Shown here one piece after another: positions 7,335 to 13,019 of a stretch of DNA of 13,019 bases. This DNA comes from Gammaproteobacteria bacterium. Lineage in GTDB: Bacteria; Pseudomonadota; Gammaproteobacteria; Pseudomonadales; Azotimanducaceae_A. The translations under genes were made by a program, and so were the position numbers. The stretch lies in assembly GCA_012960755.1 (NCBI GenBank), contig DUAT01000111.1:6687-19705 (forward strand). Reading direction: 5' to 3'. The notes under the pieces were generated by a model. It ran no database searches. It was not told the origin of the DNA and saw only the letters and a program-made list of their open reading frames with translations. The stretch's first letter is position 1; each line of letters starts with the position of its first letter.

Positions 7335-7568
7335 TTATTGTGGGTCCCGGCCCGCCAGTCGTGAGGTAGTAAGCTGGCCGTCCGGATCGGGATTGTTGGC
7401 AATCCAAACACAGAGTTGCGGATCAGCCTCACGAATATCACCGGAAATATGCCTGCCTTCATTTGTGAAAATGCCTACCCGGTTGCCTTTACTCAGGCGG
7501 ATATTGCCATTCTCGTCCAATTCGTAGAGCGTCTCGGGATCAAAGGGATGAGTGTGAGATAATGCCAT
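7335..7568 (-). CDS. Small protein of unknown function coupled to the Rieske oxygenase gene
   Basis: A 77-residue acidic, soluble protein with no signal peptide, no membrane segment and a single cysteine, so it is neither a ferredoxin nor a Rieske beta subunit. It is rich in Asp/Asn/Gly turns (ELDENGNIRLSKGNRVGIF, GDIREADPQLCVW), which suggests a small beta-structured domain. I do not recognise the family. Its ATG shares one base with the TAA stop of the Rieske gene (TAATG), and GGTGGGTG lies just upstream as ribosome-binding site, so it should be translated with that gene. This suggests a role tied to the oxygenase (assembly, partner or regulatory subunit), which is inference from position only. 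The coupling and the open frame make it likely to be a true gene. Confidence 0.75.
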   Translation of the reverse strand: MALSHTHPFDPETLYELDENGNIRLSKGNRVGIFTNEGRHISGDIREADPQLCVWIANNPDPDGQLTTSRLAGRDPQ

Positions 7569-8923
7569 TATTCACCCACCCATTCCGTCAACTTGGTATG
7601 TAACCAGCGCACCTTGCCTTCCTGATACCCGGATAGTGTAATCCCCGCTTTGTAGGTCGACTCCAATCCGAGTTGGACCTTGGGCATGTTAAATGCATCC
7701 TGGTCAAACACTTTGCCGAGAAAACCGAGCGCGCTGGACCACTTCTCATCTTCTTTCAGCCAGTGAATTTTCGCAGCTGGTGGCCGTTCACCCTGAAATG
7801 GTGCCAGCTGAATACACTCCATAATGGCAGTCCGATGGTCATGGCCGTTAGGGCGGAACCGGTACACGATCTTGTTGTAGGCTCCCCACGGGTGAAAGTT
7901 GGGAAACAGTGTGTAATCGATGCTGTCGACAATTTCTGCATCACAATATTCATCAACCTTACTCCCGGCATCCGGGCGTAAGCCTTCCCTGCTGATACTG
8001 GCCATAAATGCCCTGGGGTTCATGCCATCCGGGATCGATGGTACTTCTGCGTCATGTTCCAGATCCATCATAGAGCGGAGCATTTCTTCACCGCCGATCT
8101 CATAGTCTAACAATGGGCTTGGGGTAATCCCCGGTGTGATTACCCGGGCACAGTTATCCCAGATGTCTACCTGGCTGTTGACATCACCAATGCCTCTCAT
8201 TATTTGCGGGTGCGTCGCATTGACATGATAAGCCTCGCAAAAAGCCTCCTGGGCGATTTTCCAGTTGCAGGGCATTATTTTGGCAACATGTGCCTGCTTG
8301 TACAGCGCGCCCAGGTCCCATCGTTCGAACTGGGACTTCATGTCCTTGATATGTTCCTCAAAGGGGGCACATGCCTGGTCCGGATTGATGAAAATAAATC
8401 CTGCCCAGATTGCGGTAGGCAGTTCGGGAAGAGAAAACTCATCCTTGTTAACGTGTTGGAAGTCCCAATCTGCGGGAATCTCCTTCAGGCTGCCGTCGAG
8501 GCGCCAGCAGAAACCGTGAAACGGACAGCGGAGCTCCGAAGCGTGACCGTCAAATTCTTTGAGCATCCGTCCCCGGTGGAGGCAGGCATTAGGATAAGCC
8601 TTGACCTCGCCAGAATCCGTGCGAACAACCAGAAAAGACATACCGGCGATGTCATAGCGATAATGATCCCCGGCCTCTGGGATATCTTCTTCTCGACACA
8701 CGAATTGCCAGATCTTTCTCCAGAGTCGATCTACCTCTTTGTCATGCCAGTCTTTCGAAATATAGCGTTCAACCGAAAAATCATGACTACCCATATCTTT
8801 GGGGGACTCCAGCCTGAGTACGTCAGGCACTTTGTGTGAGTCCTCATCCAGCAGTTCCTGGTAGGTTAAACCCGGTGACCGTGCCATGGTGGCCGGGTCA
8901 AGATCTTTGTACATTTTACTCAT
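7568..8923 (-). CDS. Rieske non-haem iron oxygenase, alpha subunit
   Basis: A 451-residue ring-hydroxylating-type oxygenase. The N-terminal Rieske domain has the [2Fe-2S] ligands C114-x-H116 (ACLHRGRM) and C133-x2-H136 (RCPFHGFCW). The catalytic START-type domain has NWKIAQEAFCEAYHVNATHP (220-239), giving iron ligands H233 and H238, with the third carboxylate probably D409 (VFDQDAFNMPKVQLGL). The residue that links the Rieske and iron sites, Asp in naphthalene dioxygenase, is Glu here (E230), as in GbcA/CntA-like alpha-only enzymes. No beta subunit gene follows, which agrees with an alpha-only enzyme. It would insert oxygen, or demethylate, using NADH electrons through a reductase not encoded here. 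It lies 53 bases after the P450 gene. ATG 8923 is used; M4 (8914) is an alternative, and neither has a strong ribosome-binding site. Confidence 0.93.
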   Translation of the reverse strand: MSKMYKDLDPATMARSPGLTYQELLDEDSHKVPDVLRLESPKDMGSHDFSVERYISKDWHDKEVDRLWRKIWQFVCREEDIPEAGDHYRYDIAGMSFLVVRTDSGEVKAYPNACLHRGRMLKEFDGHASELRCPFHGFCWRLDGSLKEIPADWDFQHVNKDEFSLPELPTAIWAGFIFINPDQACAPFEEHIKDMKSQFERWDLGALYKQAHVAKIMPCNWKIAQEAFCEAYHVNATHPQIMRGIGDVNSQVDIWDNCARVITPGITPSPLLDYEIGGEEMLRSMMDLEHDAEVPSIPDGMNPRAFMASISREGLRPDAGSKVDEYCDAEIVDSIDYTLFPNFHPWGAYNKIVYRFRPNGHDHRTAIMECIQLAPFQGERPPAAKIHWLKEDEKWSSALGFLGKVFDQDAFNMPKVQLGLESTYKAGITLSGYQEGKVRWLHTKLTEWVGE

Positions 8924-8965
8924 TTAGTCTTTATCTCACTGTTTACGATGTTGTTAGTTCTACCA

Positions 8966-8987
8966 TAGATACGGGATCAGGTATCTA
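8966..8987 (-). other. Intergenic hairpin enclosing the P450 stop codon
   Basis: TAGATAC (minus strand 8987-8981), an eight-base loop, and GTATCTA (8972-8966) make a perfect 7-bp stem, with the P450 TGA (8979-8977) inside the loop. It sits between the P450 and Rieske genes. It could mark an mRNA processing or stability boundary, or be chance. Confidence 0.4.
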
Positions 8988-10341
8988 CAGGATTTCCCAT
9001 GGCGGTTGCATTGGATTCACTTTTGATATTTGCCGGATCAATACGATCCTTAATCATCTTCGCATTAAATTCAATATGCAGTTCCTTTAATGCACGCAAC
9101 GAAAAATTCGGTGCCACTTCAAACGTGTTTTTACCTTCGGCGAACTGCATATTCTCGACGCGAGAACAAAGGGCATGGAACGCCCAATACAACTCCCGTC
9201 GCGCCAGTGGCGCACCAAGGCAGTGATGGATTCCTGAACCAAAGCCAAGGTGCCGACCGGGCTTTTCTCGCTCCAGGTTGATTTCCGCTGATGCCTCAAA
9301 CACTCTTTCGTCGCGGTTGGCGGCCGCATACCGAATGTTCACCATGGCGCCTTCGGGAATTGTGATGCCATGGAGTTCCATGTCTCTGGTTGCGAGGCGG
9401 AACAGTCCCTGCACCGGGCCTTCAAGCCGCACAACTTCTTCGCAGAAAATGCGCAGATGTTTTTCAGGATTTGACTTTAACTTCTGCCAGACATTTGGGT
9501 TTTCGATGAGCAGCTTGACACCATAGGCAATAGCATTGGTTGTCGTTTCTGATCCTCCGACGAAAGTATCAGCCATCGTCTCCGCATGCAGCTCATTGTC
9601 GGTCAGCGTCCGGCCCCATTCAGGTATGACGCTGTTTACCATGTCGGATAACAGGGTCTCGTCCGGTACCTCGCGCAATCGTTCAAAAATCGCCTGGAAA
9701 TAATGCTGCGCTTCTATTTCCATTTCAACCGACCATTGTTCTTCCGCCTCGGTCTGCATCATGCCGAGACGCTGCACCCAGGCATCCGTCCAGCTTTTGA
9801 TCCGCCAGATATCTTTCTCCGGTACACCCATTTGCTGACCAATGACGATAAGTGGCAATGGTACCGCGTATTGTTGTACCCAATCACAGTGGCCGTCATC
9901 AACGAAGGCATCAATCAGCTTGTAGGCTGTATCGCGGACAAATGTGTCCATTGCTTCTATTTTTTTTGGTCGGAAGGCCTCGTTGAAAATGGTACGCATC
10001 TGCTTGTGATTCGGATTATCCCGCCCGGCAAGCGTTGCGCCCGGCACCCAGCCCTTTTCCTGGTAGAGTGCGCGCATTCTTTGTGCTCGCTCAGAATCGA
10101 GTCGTTCACGGCTGCCTCCCCTTTTCATGTCGTTTGAGTAGTTTTTTGTATCGAGCAGTACCTGACGAATATCTTCGAACCGGGAAATGACATAAAACCC
10201 GGTAATGGGATCGACCCAGACCGGGGCTTCGTCACGCAACATCCGATAAGCGTCGTAAGGGCAATTCTGAAGACTCACGTCCAGGAAATTAATGTCACGC
10301 AGACTCTGGGGTGTTATGGGCTCGTAGGGAACTTTACTCAT
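8977..10341 (-). CDS. Cytochrome P450 monooxygenase (soluble bacterial class I type)
   Basis: A 454-residue P450 with all core motifs: I-helix oxygen-activation motif GGSETT (262-267), K-helix E302-VV-R305, and the haem-binding loop FGSGIHHCLG (367-376) with the thiolate ligand C374. There is no membrane anchor, so it is a soluble enzyme that should receive electrons from a ferredoxin and ferredoxin reductase. Residues 1-260 carry the usual variable substrate-recognition regions, so the substrate cannot be read, though the company of a Rieske oxygenase suggests a hydrophobic ring compound. The C-terminus runs about 25 residues past the usual end (FNAKMIKDRIDP to GNPVDT). It is the first gene of the four-gene minus-strand unit. 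ATG 10341 has only a weak ribosome-binding site; the MSKVPYEPITP start looks natural. Palindromes upstream (10405-10462) may be operators. Confidence 0.94.
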   Translation of the reverse strand: MSKVPYEPITPQSLRDINFLDVSLQNCPYDAYRMLRDEAPVWVDPITGFYVISRFEDIRQVLLDTKNYSNDMKRGGSRERLDSERAQRMRALYQEKGWVPGATLAGRDNPNHKQMRTIFNEAFRPKKIEAMDTFVRDTAYKLIDAFVDDGHCDWVQQYAVPLPLIVIGQQMGVPEKDIWRIKSWTDAWVQRLGMMQTEAEEQWSVEMEIEAQHYFQAIFERLREVPDETLLSDMVNSVIPEWGRTLTDNELHAETMADTFVGGSETTTNAIAYGVKLLIENPNVWQKLKSNPEKHLRIFCEEVVRLEGPVQGLFRLATRDMELHGITIPEGAMVNIRYAAANRDERVFEASAEINLEREKPGRHLGFGSGIHHCLGAPLARRELYWAFHALCSRVENMQFAEGKNTFEVAPNFSLRALKELHIEFNAKMIKDRIDPANIKSESNATAMGNPVDT

Positions 10342-10404
10342 TGTCAGCCAGCGCTATCCATTTGGTTGTAGCGGAACTCTTGATCTTTCCGCGTTTGACC
10401 CCGG

Positions 10405-10434
10405 GTTGCGGAAATCCGCGGGAAATTTCGCAAC
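10405..10434. promoter_or_regulatory. Inverted repeat upstream of the P450 gene, possible operator
   Basis: GTTGCGGAA at the left and TTTCGCAAC at the right pair over nine positions (one G-T), around a 12-base centre containing CCGCGG. It lies 64-93 bases before the P450 start. The size and spacing suit a dimeric repressor such as a TetR-type protein, but no regulator gene is present in the window. Confidence 0.4.
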
Positions 10435-10449
10435 AGTTGCTTCTCCAGA

Positions 10450-10462
10450 TCAGATAATCTGA
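10450..10462. promoter_or_regulatory. Second palindrome upstream of the P450 gene
   Basis: TCAGAT-A-ATCTGA is a perfect 6-bp inverted repeat around a single base, 16 bases beyond the first palindrome. It may be part of the same control region. No convincing -35/-10 pair was found on the minus strand between 10342 and 10600. Confidence 0.35.
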
Positions 10463-10630
10463 CCAAACCCTTGGTCCAGAGGAGCAGTGCAGTATTTCCA
10501 CAACAACCCCTAGAAAAATTCGACCACAAATCGGACAAAAGCCTACTATCGTTCGACTCAGTTGCAGTCTAACCAATTTTCACGCCATTCACCCGTTGTC
10601 CTTAACCTAAAAAGAGACGACGCTGCTCCA

Positions 10631-10759
10631 ATGATTAAAGAAACAATCTCAGCATACGATATCGAACGGATTGCACTGTTCGTTCTTGAAGATATTCAAG
10701 AATCTGATTCAGATATTCCCGAACTGATAGGCATATCCATTGCTTTAACACGATTTTGA
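10631..10759 (+). CDS. Possible truncated gene running into IS copy 2
   Basis: An open frame of 42 residues from ATG 10631 (MIKETISAYDIERIALF, then EDIQESDSDIPELIG) looks like the N-terminus of an acidic helical protein. The last seven or so codons run antisense into the IS copy 2 transposase remnant, where the frame ends, so a gene may have been cut by the IS. It points away from the P450 gene, the position where a divergent regulator would often lie, but there is no HTH motif. No ribosome-binding site is seen. A longer frame with TTG start reaches back to 10562. No family is recognised and it may be chance. Confidence 0.2.
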   Translation: MIKETISAYDIERIALFVLEDIQESDSDIPELIGISIALTRF

Positions 10760-11364
10760 AAAACTTCACCGAATATCTTGTCTCTATCCCGCAGTAAGTA
10801 CTTCGGCGCCGTGTCACATAGGAATGCTTCGGTAATCTGTTGAGCAGTCCACTGAGCGGTTGGATTCGCTGTGACATTGAAGTGAATCACTTTTCTACGA
10901 TCATGGCTCAGTGCAACAAATACGAATAGCATCTTGAATCTAATCGTAGGCACAACCAGAAAATCAACTGCGACCAGATCTGTCATGTGATTCACGATAA
11001 AGGTCTTCCAGGTCTGTGATGGTGGTTTAGGACCATCTCGGCGAATAATGCCTGAAACTGATCTCTCTGAGATCTCGATTCCTAATTTCAGTAACTCACC
11101 ATGAATCCTGGGAGCTCCCCACAATGGATTTGCTTTGATAGTTTCAGTACGAGGGATTTCGCTTCAGCATCCAGCTTTGGTCTTCCCCGATTGCGACAAG
11201 ACTTTCCAAAATAGCCGATCACGTTCTTTTAGCTGTGGGCGATTCTGGTTTCGACTCAATACTATTAGCTGCTGGCGAAGGGCAAGATTCTCTGCTGTCA
11301 GATAGGCAACGATATCGAGCTTTCGAGCTAGCTATTTCTTGAATGTTTGGATCAAAAGTAACAT
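10732..11364 (-). pseudogene. DDE transposase pseudogene, IS copy 2 (stop, frameshift, two deletions)
   Basis: Coding would begin at ATG 11364 (MLLLIQTFKK), but codon 11 is TAG (11334-11332). It continues LDIVAYLTAENLALRQQL and DRLFWKVLSQ, where a deletion near 11188 removes the segment that copy 1 keeps as VWPRWRNSLVIVQP onward and joins directly to GRPKLDAEAK-like codons. A frameshift follows near 11135. The open middle part (from about 11124) reads WGAPRIHGELLKLGIEIS, HMTDLVAVDFLVVPT (first catalytic Asp), HFNVTANPTAQW and YLLRDRDKIFG (second Asp), then breaks off after RVKAMDM. The catalytic Glu region (YVERL in copy 1) is lost. Inactive. Confidence 0.85.
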
Positions 11365-11412
11365 CAAGAGACACTAATCTGAAAATGTCTGAAAGGCAAT
11401 GATGCCAAGACT

Positions 11413-11433
11413 TACGAGTATTTGCGAGGGACA
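11413..11433 (-). repeat. Outer terminal repeat of IS copy 2
   Basis: Minus-strand TGTCCCTCGCAAATACTCG matches the left end of copy 1 (6061 on) except for C/T changes at positions 6 and 16. It marks the outer limit of the IS-bracketed region. Confidence 0.75.
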
Positions 11434-11438
11434 CGAGA

Positions 11439-12758
11439 TTACGATGGATTATCCACGTCTTGCCATGTTAATAATCCGGGCCAACGACGAGCCACAAAGA
11501 AAAGCGCAAGCACCCCCTCAATCGCAATAACAGAACAAGCCATGGGTGCACCCAACCAACCTGCCAGCAAACCCAGATGCAGAAAACCAACCAGACCTGT
11601 ACCGATACACATTGACAGGACGCCCATCATTCGGCCCCGGGTGGCATCGTCAGAATTCAGTAGGACCAGCGCGCTTTGCATGGCAGCAAACACAGCAACA
11701 CTACCGCCTGCTACCAACAATAAAAAAGCAGATAGCCACCAGAGCGTTGAATTAGCGAACGCGAGTGCCATGAAGAGATAAATCATCACACTGATTAAAT
11801 ACAGGTATCGATACCACCGTACCTGGCCGAAGATAGCAAGTGCGCTTGCACCTAAAAACGCACCAACCCCTTCGGTGCTGACAAGCACTCCAACTGAAAA
11901 CGGATCCAGCATCAGTACTTCTTTGCCGAGAACCGGTAGCATTGACATGAAAGGGAAGCCCCAGATATTAAAAACCACGGTCACGACAAAGATGCCTACC
12001 AGGGTTGGATTTTGACGGAGCCCGCGAAAGCCCTCAACGACGTTGGTTATAACACTGCCATGAACCTCTTGCTTTTTATCGTCGCGGTGTTTGAGGCGCC
12101 AGAGGAACAGTATGCAGATGGCGTATGCGGTTGTCGTTAATATAAATGCACCGCCCAATCCGAAGGCAGTATAAAGCCCACCACCGAGCACGGGACCAAG
12201 CATGCGGGAACCGGAACCTGACAGGATATCAAGACTCATCGCTGTGCCGGTTTGGCCAGGCCCTGCCAGTTCACTTAGCAACGTCCTTCGAACGGGAAAA
12301 TCCGAGACCCAGATCAGTCCCGAAGCAAGTGCACATAAACCTACATGCCAGACCTCAACCAGACCATTTAGCGCAAGCGCCCCCAGTGTACCTGCAATCA
12401 ATGTCATCACAGACATCACGGCAATAAGCACGCTGCGTCGATCGTACCTGTCAGCGACAATACCACCAAAAATGCCAAATAAAGCCATCGGCAGCAAGCG
12501 CAGGAACAACATCAGCGCGACAAGAAACGGTGAATTTGTTACCTCGAAGACGAAAATTCCTATCACCAGCATCTCGAGCCAGCGTGCCGTGGCGGCAATC
12601 GTCCCGACAAGCCAAAGGCTACGGAATGCCGGGTTTCTGAAAAGCGAGCGCTCCGCTGTTATACTTGTTGGCGTGTCGTCACGATTAATGTCATGCACAG
12701 GAACATTGGGCTCGTCAGTTTGGCTGCTGTTTTTGTGTATGTTTGTTGCAGGCTCCAA
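11439..12758 (-). CDS. MFS permease (EntS-like / MFS_3 type)
   Basis: A 439-residue membrane protein of the major facilitator superfamily with about 12 hydrophobic segments. Motif A is clear between helices 2 and 3 (GGIVADRYDRRS, 98-109), and MSLDILSGSGSRMLGPVLGG (174-193) resembles the helix-5 region of EntS-like drug/siderophore exporters. It probably exports a small molecule across the inner membrane by proton antiport; the substrate is unknown. The long polar N-terminus (1-38) is unusual. The frame begins at TTG 12758, with an upstream TAG at 12770-12768 and no ATG available; GTG at codon 21 (12698) is an alternative, and neither has a clear ribosome-binding site. The 3' end (LTWQDVDNPS) stops six bases from IS copy 2, so the last residues may have been altered by the insertion, although the twelfth helix is complete. 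Confidence 0.9.
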   Translation of the reverse strand: MEPATNIHKNSSQTDEPNVPVHDINRDDTPTSITAERSLFRNPAFRSLWLVGTIAATARWLEMLVIGIFVFEVTNSPFLVALMLFLRLLPMALFGIFGGIVADRYDRRSVLIAVMSVMTLIAGTLGALALNGLVEVWHVGLCALASGLIWVSDFPVRRTLLSELAGPGQTGTAMSLDILSGSGSRMLGPVLGGGLYTAFGLGGAFILTTTAYAICILFLWRLKHRDDKKQEVHGSVITNVVEGFRGLRQNPTLVGIFVVTVVFNIWGFPFMSMLPVLGKEVLMLDPFSVGVLVSTEGVGAFLGASALAIFGQVRWYRYLYLISVMIYLFMALAFANSTLWWLSAFLLLVAGGSVAVFAAMQSALVLLNSDDATRGRMMGVLSMCIGTGLVGFLHLGLLAGWLGAPMACSVIAIEGVLALFFVARRWPGLLTWQDVDNPS

Positions 12759-13019
12759 ATACGCATACTACGCGACCTGTCACCGGGTCGATAGCCAACC
12801 CCAGAATCGGTTAAGCTCCAGGTAAAGGCAGAAGTCTGGTTTTACCGGTAATACCTCGGTTACCTTGAACGCGAATTGGACTAGTTTGAGTCGAACAAGC
12901 CGCCAGAAGCCGAATATATGTAAAAACCGTAAATCACTGACACGGGGGTCCAGATAAAGACATACAGTACTCGTAGCGGATTCAGTTAGGTGACGGACTA
13001 ACTCGAAAGTAGCGTATCG
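12759..13019. other. Region upstream of the MFS gene, no recognised gene
   Basis: All frames are broken by stops and no coding sequence or RNA gene is recognised. It contains a perfect 10-bp palindrome TTACCGGTAA (12842-12851), about 85 bases before the MFS start, which could be an operator, and a small stem AGTTAG/CTAACT (12984-13003). No convincing -35/-10 pair for the MFS gene was found. Confidence 0.4.

Larger units (their letters stand above)
10732..11433 (-). mobile_element. Decayed insertion sequence, copy 2 (inner end lost)
   Basis: A minus-strand relative of IS copy 1. Its outer end at 11433 (TGTCCCTCGCAAATACTCGTA on the minus strand) matches the copy 1 end with two mismatches in 21 bases, and the following 100 bases also align (for example CATTGCCTTTCAGACATTTTC against CATTGCCTTTCAGGCATTTCC). 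The 3' end is missing: transposase homology stops near 10732 and no matching terminal repeat was found. The inner boundary is approximate. The outer end lies six bases from the stop of the MFS gene. Confidence 0.78.

Noticed and set aside
7316..7462. 49-codon N-terminal extension of the EthD-like protein
   Set aside because: It would overlap most of the 77-residue gene, whereas ATG 7315 has a good ribosome-binding site and the family's usual beginning.
8204..8839. 211-codon plus-strand open frame opposite the Rieske gene
   Set aside because: It is the antisense shadow of a clearly coding gene whose Rieske and iron-site motifs are intact; the translation resembles no family.
10597..10610. TGTCCTTAACC as the missing inner end of IS copy 2
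   Set aside because: Orientation and place are right, but only TGTCCTT (7 bases) matches and the flanking sequence does not resemble the 3' end of copy 1.
12202..12825. 207-codon plus-strand open frame opposite the MFS gene
   Set aside because: Antisense shadow of a membrane protein gene; Ser/Thr/Pro-rich translation typical of the reverse strand of hydrophobic codons.
1..13019. CRISPR array, tRNA or rRNA genes
   Set aside because: No regularly spaced repeats of CRISPR size and no recognisable tRNA or rRNA sequence were seen on either strand by eye.

Overview
The window looks like a chromosomal segment of a Gammaproteobacterium, probably marine or free-living. This rests on the gene types (a CvfB-type S1 RNA-binding protein, a YlqF/RbgA-type GTPase, a gammaproteobacterial-looking Tex C-terminus, and a large TonB-dependent receptor of the kind common in oligotrophic marine and sphingomonad-like lineages) and on a base composition near 50% GC by eye. 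No species can be named from the sequence.

Left part (1-5452), household plus uptake. The tail of an upstream gene (1-123) is followed 4 bases later by a secreted TPR protein (128-1009). Facing it is a probable two-gene unit on the minus strand, cvfB (2883-2020) then ylqF (1970-1056). Between cvfB and the next gene lie short tandem repeats and a 13-bp perfect hairpin, which probably terminates a minus-strand TonB-dependent receptor gene (5452-3080). That gene has a good sigma70-like promoter (TTGACA, 17 bases, CATAAC).

Middle part (5676-11433), a patch of mobile DNA. A decayed insertion sequence (6061-6853, 17-bp perfect terminal inverted repeats) abuts the last ~128 codons of tex; the rest of tex is absent. 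Past the IS is a four-gene minus-strand unit: a cytochrome P450 (10341-8977), a Rieske non-haem iron oxygenase alpha subunit (8923-7568), a 77-residue protein of unknown function whose start overlaps the Rieske stop by one base, and a small dimeric alpha/beta-barrel (EthD-like) protein (7315-6932). A second decayed copy of the same IS (about 10732-11433), inverted relative to the first, closes the far side. The two IS copies therefore bracket the oxygenase genes with their transposase 5' ends facing outward, like a fossil composite transposon. Each copy has lost a different part of the transposase and neither can be active.

Right part (11439-13019). An MFS exporter-type permease (12758-11439, TTG start) ends six bases from the outer end of IS copy 2. 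The last 260 bases show no recognisable gene.

Working together (inference): the P450 and Rieske enzyme probably carry out successive oxidations of a hydrophobic compound, with the barrel protein handling an intermediate. The TonB receptor and MFS permease could move substrate or product, but both lie outside the IS-bounded block and may be unrelated. No ferredoxin, ferredoxin reductase or Rieske beta subunit is encoded here, so electrons must come from partners elsewhere in the genome.
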